A stretch of 8,854 nucleotides of DNA, from the NCBI GenBank assembly GCA_021783685.1, contig JAJXTQ010000058.1, forward strand, positions 1 to 8,854. Direction: 5' to 3'. Positions 1-6,188 of the stretch are shown piece by piece. This stretch comes from Pseudomonadota bacterium (lineage in GTDB: Bacteria > Pseudomonadota > Gammaproteobacteria > UBA5335). The translations under genes were made by a program, and so were the position numbers. Under the pieces are notes generated by a model. That model saw only the letters and a program-made list of their open reading frames with translations. It searched no databases and was not told the DNA's origin. The first letter of the stretch is position 1. Each line of letters begins with the position of its first letter.

Positions 1-277
1 GGATCTGATCGTCACCGACGTCTGGGCCAGCATGGGGCAGGAGACCGAGCAGGCCGAGCGCAGCGCCCGCTTCGCGGCCTATCAGGTCGACGCGGACTTG
101 ATGGCCTTGGCGCGTCCCGATGCCCTGTTCATGCATTGCCTCCCGGCGCATCGGGGCGAAGAGGTGGCCGCCGAGGTCATCGACGGCAAGCAGAGCGTGG
201 TCTGGGACGAAGCGGAAAACCGGCTGCACGCGCAGAAGGCTTTGCTGGAATGCCTGCTCACGACGATGGCTCGCTGA
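1..277 (+). CDS. argF: Ornithine carbamoyltransferase, C-terminal part (5' truncated by window edge)
   Basis: The reading frame is open from base 2 and gives the last 91 residues before a TGA at 275-277. The enzyme joins carbamoyl phosphate and ornithine to make citrulline in cytosolic arginine biosynthesis. Two diagnostic ornithine-binding motifs are visible. The first is [10 protein letters not shown] near the start of the fragment, the SMG loop that closes over ornithine. The second is [11 protein letters not shown], whose cysteine contacts the substrate in this family. The ending [18 protein letters not shown] is also typical. The HCLPAHRG form together with the SMG loop points to ornithine rather than aspartate carbamoyltransferase. 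Whether it is the biosynthetic (argF) or catabolic (arcB) type cannot be proved from the C-terminus alone. There are no arc genes nearby, and the motif style favours argF. It lies 29 bases upstream of mlaF on the same strand with no terminator between. Confidence 0.93.
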   Translation, partial: DLIVTDVWASMGQETEQAERSARFAAYQVDADLMALARPDALFMHCLPAHRGEEVAAEVIDGKQSVVWDEAENRLHAQKALLECLLTTMAR

Positions 278-306
278 CCGGTTCGACTTGTAGCAAGGAA
301 CGCCTG

Positions 307-1110
307 ATGGACGATCATCTGGTCGAAGTTCGGGATCTGACGTTCAGGCGCGGCCGGCGCGTGATCTTCGACGCCATCGATCTGGTCATTCCGCGTGGAA
401 AGATCACCGCCGTCATGGGACCGAGCGGTACGGGCAAGACCACTCTGCTGCGGCTCATCGGCGGGCAGTTGCGCCCCGAGGCGGGCAGCGTCCGCGTGGA
501 CGGCGTTCTGGTGCCCGATCTCGGGCGCAAGGCGCTCTATGCCCTGAGACGACGCATGGGCATGCTGTTCCAGAGCGGCGCCTTGCTCACCGATCTCTCC
601 GTGTTCGAGAACGTTGCCTTCCCGTTGCGGGAACACACCGACCTTCCGGAAGCGCTGGTGCGCGACGTGGTCCTGATGAAGCTGGAGCTGGTGGGGCTGC
701 GCGGTGCCTGGCGGTTGATGCCGGATGAGCTTTCCGGCGGCATGGCGCGACGGGTCGCGCTGGCACGGGCGATCGTGCTCGACCCGATGGTGGTCCTCTA
801 CGACGAGCCCTTCGTCGGACTCGATCCGATCTCGATGGGCGTGATCGTTCGCCTGATCCGCCAACTCAATGATGCACTGGGACTGACGTCGGTGATCGTG
901 ACCCACGATGTGCACGAGGTCACTGCGATCGCGGACATGTGCTACCTGCTGTCGGAAGGCAGGATCATGGGCGCGGGCTCGCCCCAGGCGCTCGCCACCT
1001 CCGATTCGGAATGGGTGCGACAGTTCATGAACGGCCTGGACGACGGGCCGGTTCCTTTTCACTATCCGGCGGCCGACTACGCGCGCGATCTGCTGGGAGG
1101 TGCCGTCTGA
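307..1110 (+). CDS. mlaF: Phospholipid ABC transporter ATP-binding protein MlaF
   Basis: This 267-residue cytoplasmic ATPase energises the MlaFEDB inner-membrane complex that handles phospholipids exchanged with the outer membrane. All ABC ATPase motifs are intact: Walker A GPSGTGKT (residues 38-45), Q-loop Gln89, signature LSGGM (142-146), Walker B VVLYDE (162-167, catalytic Glu167) and switch His200. The C-terminal tail after about residue 235, with [13 protein letters not shown], matches the extension of E. coli MlaF that packs against MlaB and the partner MlaF. This separates it from generic ABC ATPases. The ATG at 307 is chosen because AAGGA (295-299) sits 7 bases upstream and the length fits E. 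coli MlaF (269 aa). The frame is open further upstream, but that stretch overlaps argF. The stop TGA shares its last base with the mlaE ATG, which suggests translational coupling. Confidence 0.96.
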   Translation: MDDHLVEVRDLTFRRGRRVIFDAIDLVIPRGKITAVMGPSGTGKTTLLRLIGGQLRPEAGSVRVDGVLVPDLGRKALYALRRRMGMLFQSGALLTDLSVFENVAFPLREHTDLPEALVRDVVLMKLELVGLRGAWRLMPDELSGGMARRVALARAIVLDPMVVLYDEPFVGLDPISMGVIVRLIRQLNDALGLTSVIVTHDVHEVTAIADMCYLLSEGRIMGAGSPQALATSDSEWVRQFMNGLDDGPVPFHYPAADYARDLLGGAV

Positions 1111-1889
1111 TGGCTCAGCGACCCATCACCCTCACCGTGATCGCCGACATGCTGGCCGGCCTGGGGCGGAGTACCCTGTTCCTGCTGCGGATCCTGGCGG
1201 GACTGCCTTCGCTGGTGTTGCGCCCCAGCCTCGTCGTCCAGCAGCTCTACGCCGTGGGCGTGCTGTCACTGATCATCATCATCGTCTCGGGCACCTTCGT
1301 CGGCATGGTGCTGGGACTGCAGGGCTACAACACGCTGCGGAACTTCGGCGCCGCCGAATCCCTCGGCGTCATCGTGGCCCTGTCGCTGTTGCGGGAACTG
1401 GGCCCGGTGGTCACCGGGCTGCTGTTCGCCGGCCGTGCCGGTTCGGCCATGGCGGCCGAGATCGGCTTGATGCGCGCAACCGAGCAACTCTCGGCGATGG
1501 AGATGATGGCCGTCGATCCGGTGCGCCGCGTGGTCGCCCCGCGCTTCCTGGCCGGGCTGCTGTCCATGCCCCTGCTGTCGGCCATCTTCACGGCGCTGGG
1601 GATCTACGGCGGCTATCTGGTGGGTGTGGAATTGCTCGGCGTCGACGCCGGGGCTTACTGGGGGCAAATCCAGAACGCGGCAACCTTCGAGGACGACGTG
1701 CTCAACGGCATCATCAAAAGCCTCGTTTTCGGCATCGTCGTGAGCTGGATCGCCGTCTACCAGGGCTATCATGCCCAGCCGACTTCCGAAGGCGTGAGCC
1801 GCGCCACGACCAGTACCGTGGTCGTTTCGTCGCTGGCGATCCTGGGCCTCGACTTCGTTCTGACCGGCCTTATGTTCACGGGAGATTGA
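1110..1889 (+). CDS. mlaE: Phospholipid ABC transporter permease MlaE
   Basis: This 259-residue integral inner-membrane permease has nearly the same length as E. coli MlaE (260). Two copies form the membrane core of the Mla complex, binding MlaF on the cytoplasmic side and the MlaD hexamer on the periplasmic side. Hydrophobic segments are visible at about residues 46-71, 85-110, 146-172, 201-218 and 236-256. An amphipathic N-terminal stretch (about 20-45) is also typical of the family. The MlaE-family block around residues 95-145 is well conserved, with [19 protein letters not shown] followed by [13 protein letters not shown]. The ATG at 1110 overlaps the mlaF stop by one base (TGATG). An upstream extension of the frame runs inside mlaF and is not needed. 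The stop is one base before the mlaD ATG. Confidence 0.96.
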   Translation: MAQRPITLTVIADMLAGLGRSTLFLLRILAGLPSLVLRPSLVVQQLYAVGVLSLIIIIVSGTFVGMVLGLQGYNTLRNFGAAESLGVIVALSLLRELGPVVTGLLFAGRAGSAMAAEIGLMRATEQLSAMEMMAVDPVRRVVAPRFLAGLLSMPLLSAIFTALGIYGGYLVGVELLGVDAGAYWGQIQNAATFEDDVLNGIIKSLVFGIVVSWIAVYQGYHAQPTSEGVSRATTSTVVVSSLAILGLDFVLTGLMFTGD

Positions 1890-1890
1890 C

Positions 1891-2364
1891 ATGAACCAGA
1901 CCCGCCTGATGGAACTGGTGGTGGGGCTTTTCGTATGCCTGGGCCTCGCCGCCATTTTCCTGCTCACCCTGCAGGTCAGCACGAGCAGCGACCTGGAGCG
2001 GAAGGACGCCTATGCGATCAAGGCGCGTTTCGACAACGTGGGCAGCCTGCGCGTGCGCGCGCCGGTGACGCTGGCGGGCGTCCGGATCGGCCGGGTGACT
2101 GCCGTCGACGTCGACCCGGAGACTTTTCAGGCCGAGGTCGAAATCTCCATCGATCGGCGCTACGACAAGCTGCCGACCGACAGCAGCGCAGCCATCCAGA
2201 CCGCCGGCATCCTGGGTGAACAGTACATCGCCTTGCAACCCGGCGGCGCTCTGGACAGTCTAAAAGCCGGCGACCGCATCGGTTTCACCCAGTCGGCCAT
2301 CGTGCTGGAAAATCTGATCGGGCGTTTCCTCACCCAGACCGGCAATGAATCGGAAAACAAATGA
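1891..2364 (+). CDS. mlaD: Phospholipid-binding MCE-domain subunit MlaD
   Basis: This 157-residue protein is held in the inner membrane by one N-terminal segment (about residues 8-29, VVGLFVCLGLAAIFLLTL), with the rest in the periplasm. MlaD forms a hexameric ring with a hydrophobic pore through which lipid passes between MlaE and the carrier MlaC. The single MCE domain spans about residues 40-121 and includes FDNVGSLRVRAPVTLAGVRIG (F47-G67) and the later ILGEQYIALQPGG. The C-terminal hydrophobic helix IVLENLIGRFL (137-147) matches the pore helix of E. coli MlaD. The protein is shorter than E. coli MlaD (183 aa) because it ends about 10 residues after this helix and lacks the long disordered tail. 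A purine-rich Shine-Dalgarno (GGGAG, 1880-1884) lies 6 bases before the ATG. Confidence 0.95.
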   Translation: MNQTRLMELVVGLFVCLGLAAIFLLTLQVSTSSDLERKDAYAIKARFDNVGSLRVRAPVTLAGVRIGRVTAVDVDPETFQAEVEISIDRRYDKLPTDSSAAIQTAGILGEQYIALQPGGALDSLKAGDRIGFTQSAIVLENLIGRFLTQTGNESENK

Positions 2365-2380
2365 TGCCCCCGTCCAGAAT

Positions 2381-2384
2381 GGAG
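2381..2384 (+). promoter_or_regulatory. Ribosome binding site that decides the mlaC start
   Basis: GGAG lies 9 bases upstream of the ATG at 2394. The earlier in-frame ATGs at 2361 and 2364, which overlap the mlaD stop, have only AC-rich sequence (GGAAAACAA) before them. This supports starting MlaC at 2394. Confidence 0.6.
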
Positions 2385-2393
2385 ATCGCCGTC

Positions 2394-3026
2394 ATGCGCA
2401 CCGTGCTTGCCTTGCTGATCCTGTCTCTGTCCGCCCCGGTGTGGGCGCAGGATCCGCTCAGGACCGACAATCCCTCGCAGTTCATCCAGACCTTGATGGA
2501 CCAGGTTCTGGGGCGCATCAAGGCCGAGCGGCCGCGCCTGCAGAACGATCGCGGGGCCCTGCGTCAGCTGGTCAACGAAGGCATCCTGCCCCACGCCGAC
2601 TTCCGGACCACCTCGCGTCTGGTACTGGGGCCGGTGTGGAATCAGGCATCGGATGCCCAGAAAACGGCATTCATGGATGCGTTTCAGGACATGCTGATGC
2701 GCACCTATGCCGATGCCCTGCTGTCCTACGAGGACCAGCCCATCCAGGTGAAACGGCCGACCGGCGGCTACTTCGACTGGGACAAGGCCGTGCCGATGGA
2801 GATCGTGATGAAGGACGGTCGGCCGGTTCAGGTCAAGTACTACCTCTACCTCAACCCACAGGGCGAATGGAAGGTATACGACGTCGTGGCGGAGAACGTC
2901 AGTTTCATCATGAGCTATCGCAACGTTCTGCAGGACGATGCCCGCCGTCTGGGCCTGGACGGACTGATCCAGAAGATGAAGACCCAGAACATTCCAGCGA
3001 CCCAGACGAATGTCCGGAAAAGCTGA
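2394..3026 (+). CDS. mlaC: Periplasmic phospholipid carrier MlaC
   Basis: This 210-residue precursor (E. coli MlaC has 211) is exported and shuttles phospholipid across the periplasm between the outer-membrane MlaA-porin complex and MlaFEDB. A standard Sec signal peptide is visible: Met-Arg, then the hydrophobic core TVLALLILSLSA, then VWA with cleavage likely after Ala18. The mature protein shows MlaC/Ttg2D family features, including ILPHADF (64-70), a central helical part (80-112), the GGYFDWDKAVPMEIVM strand region (124-139) and VVAENVSFIMSYRNV (164-178). The frame is open from 2361, overlapping the mlaD stop as ATGA. I chose ATG 2394 because it gives a compact signal peptide, the family length and a good Shine-Dalgarno. 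Starting at 2361 would add 11 residues before the signal peptide. The gene overlaps mlaB by 17 bases. Confidence 0.93.
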   Translation: MRTVLALLILSLSAPVWAQDPLRTDNPSQFIQTLMDQVLGRIKAERPRLQNDRGALRQLVNEGILPHADFRTTSRLVLGPVWNQASDAQKTAFMDAFQDMLMRTYADALLSYEDQPIQVKRPTGGYFDWDKAVPMEIVMKDGRPVQVKYYLYLNPQGEWKVYDVVAENVSFIMSYRNVLQDDARRLGLDGLIQKMKTQNIPATQTNVRKS

Positions 3027-3348
3027 TCCGGCCGCGACCATCGCATTGACCGCCGGGCGCGACGGAGCGGTGATCCGGGTCGCCGGCGAGTTGAGCTTCA
3101 TGTCGGCCGCTCGTGGCATCGAGGCCTTCCGGCCCTACTGTCGCCCGCCGATCGGCAAGGCGCTGACGGTGGACCTGACCGCCGTGACGCGCGCCGACAG
3201 CGGCGGGCTGGCACTCCTGTTGCATTGGAAACGGATGGCGCATGCCGCCGGCCACTCGATCCGGTTTCTCGGGCTGCCGGAGCAGACACGCAACCTGGCC
3301 GCCGTGTTCGGCATCGCCGACCTGCTCGATTCCGGCAACACCAGCTGA
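3010..3348 (+). CDS. mlaB: STAS-domain subunit MlaB of the phospholipid transporter
   Basis: This small 112-residue cytoplasmic protein consists of one STAS domain. In E. coli, MlaB binds MlaF and is needed for stability and activity of the transporter ATPase. The characteristic STAS strand-loop-helix is visible at residues 52-73: LTVDLTAVTRADSGGLALLL, with D63-S64-G65-G66 at the position where anti-sigma-factor antagonists carry the phosphorylatable Ser or Thr. The first strand is AVIRVAGELSF (20-30). It starts inside the end of mlaC (17-base overlap, different frame). No convincing Shine-Dalgarno precedes ATG 3010, so translation probably depends on ribosomes finishing mlaC. The family is short and divergent, but its place directly after mlaFEDC makes the assignment secure. 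Confidence 0.9.
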   Translation: MSGKADPAATIALTAGRDGAVIRVAGELSFMSAARGIEAFRPYCRPPIGKALTVDLTAVTRADSGGLALLLHWKRMAHAAGHSIRFLGLPEQTRNLAAVFGIADLLDSGNTS

Positions 3349-3352
3349 TCCG

Positions 3353-3369
3353 GTCCGGCACCCCCGGAC
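3353..3369 (+). other. Small GC-rich hairpin between mlaB and ppc
   Basis: GTCCGG (3353-3358) and CCGGAC (3364-3369) form a perfect 6-base-pair stem around a 5-base loop. No T-tract follows (GAGTGCCCC comes next), so it does not look like an intrinsic terminator. It could be an RNA-stability or processing element, or chance in GC-rich DNA. Confidence 0.3.
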
Positions 3370-3390
3370 GAGTGCCCCACTTCGCCATCC

Positions 3391-3395
3391 GGGAG
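3391..3395 (+). promoter_or_regulatory. Shine-Dalgarno of ppc
   Basis: GGGAG lies 6 bases before ATG 3402. It decides the ppc start, because the same frame is open far upstream through mlaB. Confidence 0.6.
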
Positions 3396-3401
3396 TTAGC
3401 A

Positions 3402-6107
3402 ATGACCGATGTCGCCGTTTCACCGGCAGATCCCATCCAGGCGCTGCTGGCCGACATGGACACCCTGCGCGCCTTGCTGGAGGAAACCCTGCGTGAGCAG
3501 ACCGGCTGGCCGCTGGTGGAACGGTTCCAGGAGGCTCACCAGCTCGCCGAAGCCCGTCGGGACGGCTCTGCCGAGGCCGAACAGCGACTCTGCACCGGGC
3601 TGGCGGCGTTGTCGACGGATGAGGCGGTGGAATTCACCTACGCCTTTTCGTCATTTTTCCAGTCGGTCAACATCGCCGAAAAGGTGCATCGCCTGCGCCG
3701 TCGGCGGCATTATGCCCGCGAATTGACCACGCCGCAGCCGGAAAGCCTGCTGGACATGGTCACGCGTCTGCGCGAGGCGGGATTGTCGCTGACCGATCTC
3801 GACGCTCTGCTGCAGCGCCTCTGGGTCGAGCCGGTCTTCACCGCCCATCCCACCGAGGCACGTCGGCGCACCCTGCTGCAGAAGCAGCAGTGGATCGCCC
3901 AGCGCCTGGTGGAACGGCTCAATCCCAATCTCACGCCGCAGGAATCGGCCGGCATACTCGAAAACATCCACATGCACCTGACCGCGGCGTGGCAGACGGA
4001 CAGCGATCCGGACGTGCGTCCCACGGTCGACGACGAACACGAGCATGTCCTGTTCTTCCTGCTGCAGGTCATCTACCGCGTGGTCCCGGCCTTCTATGAG
4101 GAACTGGAGGCGGCCGTCCGCCAGGTCTATGGCCCGCCCGCGCAAGGCTATGTGTCCCACCCGCTGTTGCGTTTTGCGTCCTGGGTCGGCGGCGACATGG
4201 ACGGCAATCCCAATGTCTCGGCGGCCAGCATCCGGCGCGTGCTGGAACGTCAGCGCGGCGAGATTCTGGCCCGTTACCGCGGCGAATTGAACGAGCTGTA
4301 CCGCGAACTCAGCCAGTCGACCACGCGGGTCGGGATCAGCGACGCGCTCCGGCAGCGCATCGACGCCTACGGCGAGCAATTCCCCGAGCGGCTGGCGAGC
4401 ATCGCCCCCCGGCATCGCGCCATGCCCTACCGGCTGATGTTGCGCCTCATGGACGCACGCCTCGCGGCCACCCTGCGCGACACCGACGGCGCGTATCGGG
4501 ATGCCGCGGCATTTCTGGACGATGTCCGCCTCATGGCCGGCAGCCTGGAGGCGCACAAGGGCCGCCATGCCGGGCTGTTCCTCGTGCAGCGGCTGTTGCG
4601 ACGCGTCGAAACCTTCGGCTTTCACGCCATGACGCTCGACGTGCGGCAGGACAGCCTGGTGCATCGGCGCGTCATCGGCGAGTGCCTGGGCCTTGCCGAC
4701 TGGCTGGATCGATCCGCCGAGGAACGCCTCGTCGTCCTCCGCCGCGCACTGGTGAGCGCCGATCCGCCGCGCATCCCGGCCAATCCCGAGGTCGAGCAGA
4801 CCCTGGCCGTGTTTCAGGCCATCCGCGACGTGCGCAGCCGGCACGGGCAGAGCGCCATCGGCCCCTACATCATCAGCATGACGCAGGGCGCCGACGACAT
4901 CCTCTCGGTCCTGCTGCTGGCGCGCTGGGCGGGACTCGGTCGGGACGGCGAGGTGCCGCTGGATGTGGCGCCGCTGTTCGAAACGATCGGGGATCTGGAA
5001 CACGGTCCCGGCATCATGACCGCGCTGTTTGACGAACCCGTCTACCGCGCCCACCTCGACAACCGGGGTCGGCGCCAGATCATCATGCTGGGCTATTCGG
5101 ACAGCAACAAGGATGGCGGCTTTGCCTGTTCCCGCTGGAGCGTGCAGCGCGCCCAGGGAACCTTCGTCGGCGTGGCGGCAGCGGCCGGCGTGGAACTGAC
5201 GCTGTTCCACGGGCGGGGCGGCACGGTCAGCCGCGGCGGTGGCAAGACCCACAAGGCGGTGCTCTCCTCGCCGCCCGGCGCGGTGGCCGGTCATCTGCGG
5301 GTGACCGAACAGGGCGAGATCATCAACGAAAAGTTCGGCCTGCGCGGCATTGCCATCCGCACGCTGGAACAGACCGTCAGCGCTGTTGCGCTCGCGACCG
5401 CGCAGCCCGGCCCCGCCGACGACGAGTTGCGCCGGGCGGTCATGGAGCGGATCTCCGCGGAGAGCCGCCTGCGGTACCGCGAGCTGGTCGACCACCCGGA
5501 TTTCATGACCTTTTTCCGCCACGCCACGCCGATCGACGTCATCGAACGCATGCAGATCGGTTCGCGACCGGCCTCGCGCCGCCAGATGGCCGGCGTCAAG
5601 GATCTGCGCGCCATTCCCTGGGTGTTTTCCTGGTCACAGAACCGCTATCTGTTCACCGGCTGGTACGGTCTCGGCCACGGCCTGCAGGCCGCGATGGCCG
5701 AGTTCGGGGCAGACACGCTCTCGGCACTGGCGCGTGACTGGCTGTTCTTCGGCAACCTGCTGGATGATGCCGAGATGGTGCTGATCAAGGCGGATCTGGG
5801 GATCGCCGAGCGTTACGCGCAGCTCGTGCCGGCGGCGGCCAGCCACCTGACCGGCCGCATTCGCGCGGCCTACGACGACACGGTCGCCGCCGTGTTCAGG
5901 CTCAAGGGCACCCACGCGCTGCTGGAGCAGGACCGCATCCTGCAGCGTTCGATCCGCACCCGCAATCCCTATCTCGACCCCGTCAGTCTGCTGCAGGTCG
6001 ACCTCCTGGCGCGCTGGCGGGCCGGCGACCGGCAGGACGACGCGCTGTTCCGCGCCCTGGTGATCACCGTGAATGCCATCTCGCTGGGCTTGCAGAACAC
6101 CGGTTGA
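3402..6107 (+). CDS. ppc: Phosphoenolpyruvate carboxylase
   Basis: This 901-residue cytosolic enzyme (E. coli 883) converts phosphoenolpyruvate and bicarbonate to oxaloacetate, refilling the TCA cycle and feeding aspartate-family synthesis. Catalytic motifs are intact: VFTAHPTEA with catalytic His149, SWVGGDMDGNPNV (260-272), GYSDSNKDGG (564-573, Lys570) and the glycine-rich loop FHGRGGTVSRGGG (602-614, including Arg611). The usual C-terminus QNTG (898-901) is present. By motif position, Lys796, Arg611, Arg854 (RNPYLDP) and Asn899 correspond to the residues that bind the inhibitor aspartate in the E. coli enzyme, so feedback inhibition by aspartate is likely (inference). There is no plant-type N-terminal phosphorylation segment. 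The start is set by GGGAG at 3391-3395. The gene begins 53 bases after mlaB and ends at a bidirectional terminator. Confidence 0.97.
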   Translation: MTDVAVSPADPIQALLADMDTLRALLEETLREQTGWPLVERFQEAHQLAEARRDGSAEAEQRLCTGLAALSTDEAVEFTYAFSSFFQSVNIAEKVHRLRRRRHYARELTTPQPESLLDMVTRLREAGLSLTDLDALLQRLWVEPVFTAHPTEARRRTLLQKQQWIAQRLVERLNPNLTPQESAGILENIHMHLTAAWQTDSDPDVRPTVDDEHEHVLFFLLQVIYRVVPAFYEELEAAVRQVYGPPAQGYVSHPLLRFASWVGGDMDGNPNVSAASIRRVLERQRGEILARYRGELNELYRELSQSTTRVGISDALRQRIDAYGEQFPERLASIAPRHRAMPYRLMLRLMDARLAATLRDTDGAYRDAAAFLDDVRLMAGSLEAHKGRHAGLFLVQRLLRRVETFGFHAMTLDVRQDSLVHRRVIGECLGLADWLDRSAEERLVVLRRALVSADPPRIPANPEVEQTLAVFQAIRDVRSRHGQSAIGPYIISMTQGADDILSVLLLARWAGLGRDGEVPLDVAPLFETIGDLEHGPGIMTALFDEPVYRAHLDNRGRRQIIMLGYSDSNKDGGFACSRWSVQRAQGTFVGVAAAAGVELTLFHGRGGTVSRGGGKTHKAVLSSPPGAVAGHLRVTEQGEIINEKFGLRGIAIRTLEQTVSAVALATAQPGPADDELRRAVMERISAESRLRYRELVDHPDFMTFFRHATPIDVIERMQIGSRPASRRQMAGVKDLRAIPWVFSWSQNRYLFTGWYGLGHGLQAAMAEFGADTLSALARDWLFFGNLLDDAEMVLIKADLGIAERYAQLVPAAASHLTGRIRAAYDDTVAAVFRLKGTHALLEQDRILQRSIRTRNPYLDPVSLLQVDLLARWRAGDRQDDALFRALVITVNAISLGLQNTG

Positions 6108-6137
6108 CCGACTTTCGCAGTCCTGCGATGCCCCCCC

Positions 6138-6167
6138 AAAAAAAACGCCGCTCGAAAGCGGCGTTTT
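6138..6167. terminator. Bidirectional intrinsic terminator between convergent ppc and pnp
   Basis: CGCCGCT (6146-6152) and AGCGGCG (6157-6163) make a perfect 7-base-pair GC-rich stem with a 4-base loop. Flanking A and T runs can extend the stem by four A-T pairs. Reading right, the stem is followed by TTTTATT, suiting ppc. Reading left, it is followed by eight Ts (complement of the A run 6138-6145), suiting pnp. On the - strand the loop is TTCG, a very stable tetraloop sequence. It starts 30 bases past the ppc stop and lies 21 bases past the pnp stop, so it serves both genes. Confidence 0.93.
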
Positions 6168-6188
6168 ATTCACATCAGGCAGGCAGTC

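Noticed and set aside
136..306. N-terminal extension of mlaF into argF
   Set aside because: It would overlap the conserved C-terminus of argF. ATG 307 has a Shine-Dalgarno and gives the family length.
82..1062. 326-residue open frame on the - strand opposite argF and mlaF
   Set aside because: It has no domain signature and covers two well-supported genes on the other strand.
3225..3401. N-terminal extension of ppc upstream through mlaB
   Set aside because: The frame is open but overlaps the STAS coding region. The extra residues do not look like PEP carboxylase, and a good Shine-Dalgarno precedes ATG 3402.
3651..5522. 623-residue open frame on the - strand opposite ppc
   Set aside because: It is a shadow of ppc codon bias in GC-rich DNA. 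It is rich in His, Gln, Arg and Ala with no recognisable domain. The + strand protein has all PEP carboxylase motifs.
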